Position numbers and translations under genes: made by a program
The notes under the pieces: model-generated
The model's database searches: none
The model's input: only the letters and a program-made list of their open reading frames with translations
Told to the model about the DNA's origin: nothing
Shown here: in pieces, positions 8,280 through 15,320 of the stretch
How the letters are laid out: each line of letters starts with the position of its first letter
Position numbering within the stretch: position 1 is the stretch's first letter
Assembly (NCBI RefSeq): GCF_002117105.1
Contig: NZ_CP019343.1
Coordinates: 3,782,001-3,846,000, forward strand
Reading direction: 5' to 3'
Length of the DNA stretch: 64,000 nucleotides
Source: Oceanicoccus sagamiensis
GTDB lineage: Bacteria; Pseudomonadota; Gammaproteobacteria; Pseudomonadales; Dasaniaceae

Positions 8280-9317
8280 ATGAAAGCAGCAGTCTTTAAA
8301 GAAGTCGGGCAGCCATTATCGGTTGAGAACGTTGATGATCCTACTCCGGAATCTACTGAACTGGTTATGAAGGTCAGTTATTGCGGTATCTGTGGTACCG
8401 ATTTGCATGCTACCCGTGAGGGTTTAACCACTGCCTGCTGCGGCCAAATATTGGGGCATGAGTATGTGGGTGAGATTGCCGAGGTGGGCAAAGCAGCAGA
8501 CGGTGATTGGCAGGTGGGTGATAAGGTATGTGCTATTCCCTTTATTGCCTGTGGTAAATGTTTACCCTGTGCAGCGGGTGAATTTTTTCAGTGTGCCAAT
8601 AAAAAAGTATCCGGTGTGGATGATCAGGGTGGTTTTGCCGAGTATGTAACGACCGGAAGCCGTGAAACGATTCTGTTGCCTGATAGCCTGGATTTACAAA
8701 CCGCTGCTCTGGTAGAGCCTCTGGCGGTCAGCTTACACGCAGTCAGGATTGCTGACCTTAAGGCGGGTAGCAGGGTGTTAATTATGGGGGCGGGCCCTAT
8801 CGGTCTAACCGTTGCACTATGGGCTAAATTTTTTGGTGCTCGTGATGTAGTCATTAGTGAGTTGGCTGATAGCCGTGCGGCCCTGGCCAAAAAAATGGGT
8901 GCTACTCATGTAATTAAACCGGATTTGGAAAAAGGTGCAGAAGATTTGCTGGAGCAATTTTGTGATCATACTGGAGCACCACCGGATATTATTTTAGAGT
9001 GTGTTGGTGCACCGGGCTTATTGCAGCAGTGCATGGAAATGGCGCCTTATGGCGGTAAAATAATTCCCGTTGGTGTTTGTGAGCAGCCGGATAATATCAT
9101 GCCATTTTTTGGTTTGATTAAAGAATTAAATATTCAGTTTGCTATTGCTTATACTAAAGATGATTTTGAAACATCGGTTGCCATGCTCGCAGAAAAGCGT
9201 ATTGATGTTTCACCAATGATCACTGATATTGTTAGCCTTGAGGAATTACCCGATGCTTTTGAGGCACTTAAAACGCCCAGCAGCCAGTGCAAGGTACTGA
9301 CAAAAATTTCGAGTTAA
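8280..9317 (+). CDS. Zinc-dependent medium-chain alcohol dehydrogenase
   Basis: A 345-residue MDR-family dehydrogenase resembling 2,3-butanediol/sorbitol dehydrogenases. The catalytic zinc region is CGICGTDLHA with GHEYVGEI. The structural zinc site CGKCLPCAAGEFFQC supplies four cysteines. The Rossmann motif GAGPIGLTVALWAKFFGA starts near residue 169, followed by the acidic ISELAD that favours NAD. It oxidises secondary alcohols or reduces ketones. It is third in the GST operon; the 7 bp gap to the sulfotransferase gene suggests coupled translation. Confidence 0.92.
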   Translation: MKAAVFKEVGQPLSVENVDDPTPESTELVMKVSYCGICGTDLHATREGLTTACCGQILGHEYVGEIAEVGKAADGDWQVGDKVCAIPFIACGKCLPCAAGEFFQCANKKVSGVDDQGGFAEYVTTGSRETILLPDSLDLQTAALVEPLAVSLHAVRIADLKAGSRVLIMGAGPIGLTVALWAKFFGARDVVISELADSRAALAKKMGATHVIKPDLEKGAEDLLEQFCDHTGAPPDIILECVGAPGLLQQCMEMAPYGGKIIPVGVCEQPDNIMPFFGLIKELNIQFAIAYTKDDFETSVAMLAEKRIDVSPMITDIVSLEELPDAFEALKTPSSQCKVLTKISS

Positions 9318-9324
9318 CATTATC

Positions 9325-10878
9325 ATGCCGTTAAAAAAGAAAAAAAATAAGAAGATCAAAAAGAGCCAGTTAACAAAGTTGATTAATGTATCGGATAGTG
9401 TTTTGGCACCGACTGTACAAATGCCACTACAAACTGTCACTCAGCGTATAAGTCAGGCTATTGAAAACGGTAATAATAATCAGGCGAAGCATTGGTTGCT
9501 GCAAGTTATTGAGCAATGTCCCAATGAAGAAGAGCCGCCTGTTCTTCTGATGAATTTGTTATCACGAAACCGGGAGATCAATGAGGCTGAGCTGCTTGCA
9601 AAAAAAATATTGCGACTATACCCCAAGTCAGCAGAGGTTTTACAAACGGTAGCGGCATTTTACCGTGGTATTAATAGAATAGAAGATGCACTAGATATTT
9701 TAAACTCTGCATTGCCAGTGGCGGCCAATAAGTGCGCTATTTATCGCAATATTGCTTTTACTTATACCACTATGGGTAATACGGAAGAAGCTATTAAGGC
9801 GTTTAAGCAAGCATTGGCGATCAATAAACGTGATATATACGCTTATTGGGGGTATTTACGTCTGGATATTAAAAACTTTCCAGAAGCATTAATAGAGGAT
9901 TTGCAACAGGTACTTCAGGCTTGCAGTAATGATAAAAAATTACTGGCTGCAGGCAGCTTTACACTAGCTTGGTATTATGAAAAGCGCGACCTACAACGCT
10001 ACTGGAAATACCTTCACATTGCCAATGGCGCTGTCGATACGTCAGCAGAATATATATCCACGGCGGGGCAAAACAACCACCGTTTATTTTCCGCTGAACA
10101 CCTCGCTGCGCAACCGGCGGCTCAGCCACCGGAGCAGCGCCCTGTATTTATTGTGGCACCCCCAAGGTCAGGCACGACTTTGTTAGAGCAGATTTTAGGT
10201 GCCCATCATTTGACTAAAGGCACCGGAGAGTCATTGGCCTTTAATCATGCTGTTAATGAAACCTGTAAAGCCCACCGGCTAACTCATGCTATTAAAGACT
10301 GGCCGGATGAACATATGCCTGAATATGCTGAATTACTCAACAAATCCTTCTTGCGTTTTCCTCTAATTAAGGAAGCGAAAGGCCATGTTGTAGTGGACAA
10401 GAGTATAGAAAACTTTAAGTTTGTGGGTGCTATTTTATCAGCATTTCCACAAGCGAAAATTATAAGGTTGCGACGCCACCCATTAGATACTTTGCTTTCT
10501 TGTTACCATCAATTTTTTGAAAGCAGCTATGATCAGTTATTTAATCTCGATGCCTTGGCCAACTACTATCTAGAGTTTGAGCAGCAAATGGATTACTGGG
10601 AGACGGCTTATCCCAATCAAATATTCAGGGTGAAGTACGAGGACCTGGTAGGGCAGCCGGAAGGGATTATTCCTGAGCTTGTCAAGTTTTGTGGCCTGCC
10701 ATGGGATGATGCGTGTTTAAGTCATCATACGAATGTAGGCACAATTATTACATCCAGTGATATTCAAGTCAGGCAGCCTGTTCATACCAAAGCTATTGCA
10801 AAATGGAAGCACCATGAAAAATACCTGGCGCCTGTGATCAACATTATAGACCCTGTCTACCCTCTCGATCAGTATTAA
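9325..10878 (+). CDS. TPR-repeat sulfotransferase
   Basis: A 517-residue protein. A very lysine-rich start (about residues 3-15) is followed by tetratricopeptide-type helices (about 60-210) and a sulfotransferase domain from about 270. The PAPS 5'-phosphosulfate loop is PPRSGTTLLEQIL, and the 3'-phosphate-binding region is KIIRLRRHPLDTLLSCY. The family transfers sulfate from PAPS to hydroxyl groups of small molecules, peptides or lipids, and the TPR part probably binds the acceptor or a partner. No signal peptide or membrane anchor is evident. It is the last gene of the GST-ThuA-ADH operon, which is an unusual partner for oxidative catabolism. Confidence 0.88.
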   Translation: MPLKKKKNKKIKKSQLTKLINVSDSVLAPTVQMPLQTVTQRISQAIENGNNNQAKHWLLQVIEQCPNEEEPPVLLMNLLSRNREINEAELLAKKILRLYPKSAEVLQTVAAFYRGINRIEDALDILNSALPVAANKCAIYRNIAFTYTTMGNTEEAIKAFKQALAINKRDIYAYWGYLRLDIKNFPEALIEDLQQVLQACSNDKKLLAAGSFTLAWYYEKRDLQRYWKYLHIANGAVDTSAEYISTAGQNNHRLFSAEHLAAQPAAQPPEQRPVFIVAPPRSGTTLLEQILGAHHLTKGTGESLAFNHAVNETCKAHRLTHAIKDWPDEHMPEYAELLNKSFLRFPLIKEAKGHVVVDKSIENFKFVGAILSAFPQAKIIRLRRHPLDTLLSCYHQFFESSYDQLFNLDALANYYLEFEQQMDYWETAYPNQIFRVKYEDLVGQPEGIIPELVKFCGLPWDDACLSHHTNVGTIITSSDIQVRQPVHTKAIAKWKHHEKYLAPVINIIDPVYPLDQY

Positions 10879-10915
10879 ACCTGCTTTCCCTGAATGTCTA
10901 ATGCCTGAAAACAAA

Positions 10916-10937
10916 GAAACCCGCCGAAGCGGGTTTC
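10916..10937. terminator. Bidirectional terminator between convergent genes
   Basis: Arms GAAACCCGC and GCGGGTTTC with loop CGAA. It lies between the rightward sulfotransferase and the leftward CTERM gene. On the minus strand a T-rich stretch follows, so it works best for the leftward gene. Confidence 0.8.
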
Positions 10938-10971
10938 AATGTGTAGCTTAAGAAATTTATCTAAAGATAAA

Positions 10972-11529
10972 TTACTTACGCTTACGACCGATACCAGCCA
11001 AACCAACTAGAGCTGAACCGAACAACCAAGCTGCAGCAGGAACTGGAACAACAGCAGGACCAGCAGCTACGAAAGTGTAGTCAGTGTCGTTGTTGATGAT
11101 GCTACCAGGAAGAGCTTCAACACTTGAAGTTTGGTTCAAAGTGATAGGCATAGTGTTTGGAGCAGAAGTGAAAGTCATGCCAGAAACTGCAGACCAAGTA
11201 CCGATGCTAGTAGATAAACAGCCGTTAAAAGCACCACCGTTGTTAGTACAGCTATCAACACGAGTCTCACCTACACCGAAAACATTGAATACAGTAGTAG
11301 ATTCAATAGTCATGTTGGTGAAGCCAGTAACGACGTTAGTAGTAGCCTGCCAAGATAGAGTCAAAGTGTTCAACTGGAAGATACCTGTAGCAGTACCAGT
11401 AGTAGTACCAGCGTCAAAACCAGTAGAAGTACCAGAGATAGTACCTGCTAGTGGAAGGTAGGCAGCTTGAGCAGCGCCAGCAGTAAGTACAAGAGCAGAT
11501 GCAGCTAAAATAGTGTTTAATTTTTTCAT
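10972..11529 (-). CDS. Secreted VPxxA-type PEP-CTERM protein
   Basis: A 185-residue exported protein. A Sec signal peptide (KLNTILAASALVLTAGAAQA, cleavage near 22) is followed by a Thr/Ser/Gly-rich, two-cysteine domain of unknown function and a C-terminal sorting signal: VPVPAAAWLFGSAL, a hydrophobic helix, then GIGRKRK. Such signals are recognised by exosortases, which anchor or release proteins in EPS-associated systems. The same tail occurs on the cohesin-like protein at 60134-60679. The 5' leader carries a GEMM-I riboswitch and a hairpin over the SD, so expression should respond to a cyclic dinucleotide. No exosortase gene is in the window. Confidence 0.88.
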   Translation of the reverse strand: MKKLNTILAASALVLTAGAAQAAYLPLAGTISGTSTGFDAGTTTGTATGIFQLNTLTLSWQATTNVVTGFTNMTIESTTVFNVFGVGETRVDSCTNNGGAFNGCLSTSIGTWSAVSGMTFTSAPNTMPITLNQTSSVEALPGSIINNDTDYTFVAAGPAVVPVPAAAWLFGSALVGLAGIGRKRK

Positions 11530-11539
11530 TGTTATATTC

Positions 11540-11555
11540 CTCGAGGTTTCTCGAG
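11540..11555 (-). promoter_or_regulatory. Hairpin overlapping the Shine-Dalgarno of the CTERM gene
   Basis: On the minus strand CTCGAG-AAAC-CTCGAG forms a six-base-pair tetraloop hairpin. The SD GAGG (11539-11542) is partly inside the 3' arm, 9 nt before the ATG at 11529. It directly follows the riboswitch, so ligand binding could change access to the ribosome binding site. There is no T tract, which argues for translational rather than transcriptional control. Confidence 0.6.
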
Positions 11556-11556
11556 A

Positions 11557-11673
11557 AGGGTAACCGGCTATCTTATCCAGGCACTATTCCTTGTTTCGCG
11601 AGCAATCCCTTTTGCTCGTCTGCCTACTAAGACCCTTGGTTTTCCGTCCCAGCCTCACGACCGGTTTGGCGCT
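11557..11673 (-). ncRNA. GEMM-I (cyclic di-GMP-I type) riboswitch
   Basis: Read on the minus strand, the leader has GCCAAACC, then a P1b stem capped by a GTGA tetraloop (CCGGTC/GGCTGG), then TGGGACGGAAAACC, the receptor segment GGGTCTTAG, a variable stem with arms CGAGCAA and TTGCTCG, and the closing GCCGGTTACC. These match the GEMM-I architecture and conserved bases by eye. At the position equivalent to G20 of the Vibrio Vc2 RNA there is a G, which favours c-di-GMP over cGAMP. The pair equivalent to 21-46 appears as C-G instead of G-C, a compensatory change. It lies about 30 nt upstream of the CTERM gene start. Confidence 0.85.
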
Positions 11674-12207
11674 TTCCTTCAGTTATTTTAGTTTATTTTA
11701 TTGTAAAGACACAGATTTCGTATCTTGCTGTATACAATACAAGTATGGTGCCAATTTATAAAACCCTATATCTTTCAGTAACTTATAGTAAGTTCCTGCT
11801 CAGTTGTAGCATTTTCTGTGTAAAATCAGACAGATGTGTAAGAAAAACCGTCAGCTTTGTTTTTATTGCCATAAAAAACAGTCGAGATTGCTTTTTTATG
11901 GTTATTTTTCGATCAATTTAAAGGCTAAGCCAGGGTAAAAGCGGAATAAAAACCGGGATTATGAGCAGGAATGGTGCGAAAAGTGATAAGCCGCCGTTTT
12001 TGATAGGCATACAGGCGTGTTTTATGTGAATAATTGGCTTATCAGCAGATGTTTACGTTTTGGATATAACATCAGAAGCAGATATACCAAGTTCTGATTT
12101 AGTGAGTAAAAGGTGTAATCTTTTTCGACAAACTTGCGCTAATCTCTAAATGCGTGCTTCATAATGGTGCTTTCGGGGTTAAAACAGCGTCGGCAGCTAG
12201 AATGGGC
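11674..12207. other. Intergenic region upstream of the riboswitch leader
   Basis: About 530 bp without a credible gene on either strand. It must contain the promoter for the leftward riboswitch-CTERM transcript, in the AT-rich part near 11680-11760, but no clear hexamer pair could be assigned. No repeat or RNA structure was recognised in the rest. Confidence 0.4.
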
Positions 12208-13212
12208 TTATAAACTAATCATTAGTTTGCCCTGATTGCTGCCTGTAAAGAGCTTGTTAAAGCTGTTATGGAAATCTTCCAAGCCGTCCTCATGGTGCTC
12301 AAAATGCTTGAGTTGCCCCTGATCAATCCATTCTCGCATCTGCGAAACCGCTTCATCGAAGCTGTCGAGATAGTGATAATAGGTAAAGCCTTTCATAATA
12401 CTGATTCGTTCAGCCAATCTGAGGTATAGGCTTGGGCCAATAATCTCGTCCATGTTTTGGAATTGGTTAATGGCGCCACAGAGCAGCGTTACTGAGCGCT
12501 CATTGATATGGTCCAATACGTGGTCAAGGATAGGCACACCGACATTATCAAAGTAGATATCAATACCCTTGGGCATTGTCGCCGACAGTTGGGCATCCAG
12601 ATCGCCAGCTTTATAATCAATACAGTCGTCCAGACCCAATTCATTGATGCAAAAGTCGACTTTCTCTGTGCCACCAGCAATGCCCACGACATAAGCGCCT
12701 TTAATCTTTGCGATTTGGGCGGCTGCAGATCCTACCGCACCGGCTGAACTGGATATCAATACCTGTTGCCCGGGCGTAATATCCAGCTCTTTTGTGATGC
12801 CGACATAGGCTGTTAAGCCAGTCATACCGAAAATGCCCAAATGGTTGGACAGGGGTTCATCACCGATAGTCAGTTTATTGAGCTGAATATCATCACCATC
12901 GGTGACGGATAGATGCTGTACACCCAGCATTCCACGGACCCAATCTCCGGGCTTAAAGTGAGGGTGTTCACTGTGTTTAACTATGCCCACGCCAAAGGCT
13001 CGCATGGTTTCACCGATATCCACACCGCCAATATAGCAATACTCATTCATCTAGGCCCGCATGGCCGGGTCTAGCGAGATATGCTTTACCTCCACTAATA
13101 GGTGGCGGTCAGGCACAGCTGGCACATCACTCGTGACCAGTTGCCAGCAGGCTGAGTGAGGCAGTCCGTCAGGTCGCTCGGCTAGAATGATATGCTGATT
13201 TTTCTGGCACAT
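12208..13212 (-). pseudogene. Medium-chain NADP-dependent oxidoreductase interrupted by an amber codon
   Basis: Read from an ATG at 13212 (SD AGGGA 5 nt upstream) the frame encodes a full-length 334-residue zinc-independent MDR reductase of the prostaglandin/leukotriene reductase-like family. It is broken by a TAG at 13051-13053, codon 54, in the context SLDPAMRA-stop-MNEY. The family usually has Trp there, so TGG to TAG is the simplest change. The portion after the stop (about 280 residues) contains the cofactor-binding segment SSSAGAVGSAAAQIAKIKGA and the C-terminal GSNQGKLMISL. An internal restart at the ATG just after the stop would lack the N-terminal lobe that forms part of the active site. 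Confidence 0.85.
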
Positions 13213-13257
13213 CTCAGTCCCTGTTTTCTATGGGGTGTGGGTTAATGGTGGTTTGGT

Positions 13258-14145
13258 TTATTCGCCAGGTAGATCCAGTTCACCGCGGTAGTAATCAACG
13301 CCGACCAGTTCTTCCATACGGTCATAGAACGCTTCGCCCTGCAGGCAGTTTGCCTCGAGCCATTCATCGTTAGTGACTTTGCCTTTGGCGGCAACCGTTT
13401 CAACCGCATCAGGGCCAACGGGGTAGCGGAAGTGGGGTTTATCAGACTCGATGGCATGTTCAATCGCACTGGCAACATCGCTGGGCATGGCGGGGCGGGT
13501 GTGACCAAACATAAAGAAACGACCTAAACGTTCCAGTGATTTGGCGTATGGGCTTGGGTCTTCGGGCAAACTGCCTTTACCCCAGATTGGCGTTAGAACA
13601 ACACCGGGTTCGATAATTGAAACCTTGACGTTAAATTCAGCCATTTCCATTGCCAGTGCTTCGCTTAAACCTTCCATAGCCCATTTTGAGGCGGAATAGT
13701 GGGCGTGACAGCCCATGACTACCTGGCCAGCTAAAGAGCCGACAGTCACAATACGACCGGAATTTTGCTGGCGCATAATCGGTGTTACTTCACGCAATAC
13801 GCTCACATTACCAAAATAATTCGTTTCAAAGATTTCACGGACTTCATCCAGTTCGGTTTCTTCTACGGCTCTGCCGCCACCAATGCCGGCGTTATTGACC
13901 AATGCATCAATACGGCCGCTTTTTTCCATAATTTCAGCTACCGCTCTTTTTACGGAAGCGGGGTCAACCAGGTCCAATTGGATAACATCAACGGACAGGC
14001 TCTCTGCGGCAATTTTTTCTTTTAATTCGGTGGCTGTGGCTGGGGTGCGTACGGCGGCATAAACGTGATGACCTTTACGCGCCATGTGTAATGCGGTTTC
14101 CTGGCCGATGCCAGTGCTGCTTCCAGTAACAAGAATAACGGACAT
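13258..14145 (-). CDS. Short-chain dehydrogenase/reductase
   Basis: A 295-residue classical SDR. The cofactor motif TGSSTGIG starts at residue 7, NNAGIGGG at about 87, Ser in VGSLAGQV, and the catalytic pair in YSASK. The C-terminus is extended, as in the enzymes annotated as 17-beta-hydroxysteroid- or retinol-type SDRs, but the substrate cannot be assigned. SD GAGG lies 7 nt before the ATG. It is downstream of the small zinc-ribbon-like gene (14 bp gap) and upstream of the broken MDR reductase, so the leftward genes from 15189 to 12208 may form one transcript. Confidence 0.9.
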   Translation of the reverse strand: MSVILVTGSSTGIGQETALHMARKGHHVYAAVRTPATATELKEKIAAESLSVDVIQLDLVDPASVKRAVAEIMEKSGRIDALVNNAGIGGGRAVEETELDEVREIFETNYFGNVSVLREVTPIMRQQNSGRIVTVGSLAGQVVMGCHAHYSASKWAMEGLSEALAMEMAEFNVKVSIIEPGVVLTPIWGKGSLPEDPSPYAKSLERLGRFFMFGHTRPAMPSDVASAIEHAIESDKPHFRYPVGPDAVETVAAKGKVTNDEWLEANCLQGEAFYDRMEELVGVDYYRGELDLPGE

Positions 14146-14159
14146 AATGTGCCTCTATT

Positions 14160-14369
14160 TTATTGGGTTGAAGTGGTAATGGTTTGTTGTTTTTGACGTT
14201 CTTTATAATCAATGCGGTAGTCGCAGCTTACACAGCGACGCATGCCGGTTTTCATGCTGTGGTTTTGCTGACGAAGTGTTTCGACTTCTGCCCTGAGTGT
14301 GTTCAATTCACGCTCTTGTTCTAGCAGTTTTTTCTGCGGGCCAAATAATGCAAACATTATTTTTATCAT
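14160..14369 (-). CDS. Small coiled-coil / CxxC protein of unknown function
   Basis: A 69-residue hypothetical protein. Residues about 12-40 are a predicted heptad-rich coiled coil (LLEQERELNTLRAEVETLRQ). A Cys pair CVSCDYR follows, then a basic, Gln/Thr-rich tail. A single CxxC could bind metal in a dimer. The ribosome binding site is weak, and an internal ATG five codons downstream is an alternative start. Its position between two genes on the same strand with tight spacing supports it being real. No family was recognised. Confidence 0.55.
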   Translation of the reverse strand: MIKIMFALFGPQKKLLEQERELNTLRAEVETLRQQNHSMKTGMRRCVSCDYRIDYKERQKQQTITTSTQ

Positions 14370-14448
14370 ACGCTATGTAGTACTTATGTATCCCAGGTCA
14401 TTCTAACGGTGCAGGAGGTTTCCGGCAGATGCGGGTCAAACTCCATTT

Positions 14449-15189
14449 TTAGCCCCCATTTTCACCTTTAAACATAGCTTCAAAGGGGCCTTTGCAAATA
14501 AGCAGGCAACCTTCCTGTGGCAGTGCATCCGGGTTGGGTAGTGTGTCGGCTTTGGCGCAAGTATGCCAGCCGCAATCCGGGATTTCCATGACGGTCAGGC
14601 CATTGCCTGGGTCATACTCAGTGATAGTAGCGGGGCCCGTTAGCCAGTGTGCTGGGTTAAAGGTTTCAAAAAGAAAGGTTGCCCATTTACCGGGTTTGGT
14701 GCTGCCGTCATGGTTTTTTACCGTTTTTTTCTTTTTATTTTTATTGTTGTCGGACATAGAGTTCATCATGGCAAAAAAATCCGCTGAGGTTTCTTTGCCA
14801 ATATCGACATTTAAGCCTATCACTAATTCTTCATATTGTTTTTGCGGGTAGTACTTGCGCAGCTCTAATAAACACCATTCACATTCGCGGACAAAGTTAC
14901 CATAGCGTTTGCGCCACTTTTCGCGCGGTGAGTCCAGTAGCTTGACCTGTTCACGGTGATTACGGATAAGCAGGTAGTCACGATTGATTTGCTCTGGGTC
15001 ACCGGAAAGTCTGAGTATGGGCAGGTAGGTATGACTTACGATATTCATCCCTTTCTTGACCAGCATGGAGTTGGACATCCACATATCAATCCAGGCTTGT
15101 GGCCCCCAGTTGGCATACCAGCCGATTGACTTAGTGGGTGCAACTCGGCCGCTGCCTTGGTCACTGCTGATAATTGCGTCATTAGTCAT
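14449..15189 (-). CDS. Hypothetical protein, probably frameshifted near its C-terminus (ATC hydrolase-like?)
   Basis: The frame as it stands gives 246 residues and stops at a TAA directly after a G5 run (14453-14457 on the plus strand as C5). A one-base shift at that run would continue for about 20 more residues (MEFDPHLPETSCTVRMTW) to a TAA at 14384-14386. The combined tail, with DCGWHTCAK, GCLLICKGPFEAMF and the final SCTV, weakly resembles the L-2-amino-thiazoline-4-carboxylate hydrolase-like fold, in which a C-terminal Cys is conserved. That assignment is tentative. A lysine-rich low-complexity patch (NNKNKKKKTVKN) lies near residue 150. No signal peptide is present. Confidence 0.65.
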   Translation of the reverse strand: MTNDAIISSDQGSGRVAPTKSIGWYANWGPQAWIDMWMSNSMLVKKGMNIVSHTYLPILRLSGDPEQINRDYLLIRNHREQVKLLDSPREKWRKRYGNFVRECEWCLLELRKYYPQKQYEELVIGLNVDIGKETSADFFAMMNSMSDNNKNKKKKTVKNHDGSTKPGKWATFLFETFNPAHWLTGPATITEYDPGNGLTVMEIPDCGWHTCAKADTLPNPDALPQEGCLLICKGPFEAMFKGENGG

Positions 15190-15290
15190 AGTAGCTACCT
15201 GTAATCGCCGTGCGGTTTAACGTGGGAATAAGACAGTATTCATGCTTTAGTCTGCAAATGAAAAGTTTACTTTATATTGTTTGTTAATAA

Positions 15291-15312
15291 AAAGGGACCT
15301 TCAGGTCCCTTT
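15291..15312 (-). terminator. Rho-independent terminator of the TonB receptor gene
   Basis: Arms AAAGGGACC and GGTCCCTTT around TTCA, followed on the minus strand by a T tract. It lies 9 bp past the receptor stop codon. Confidence 0.9.
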
Positions 15313-15320
15313 ATTGGTGT

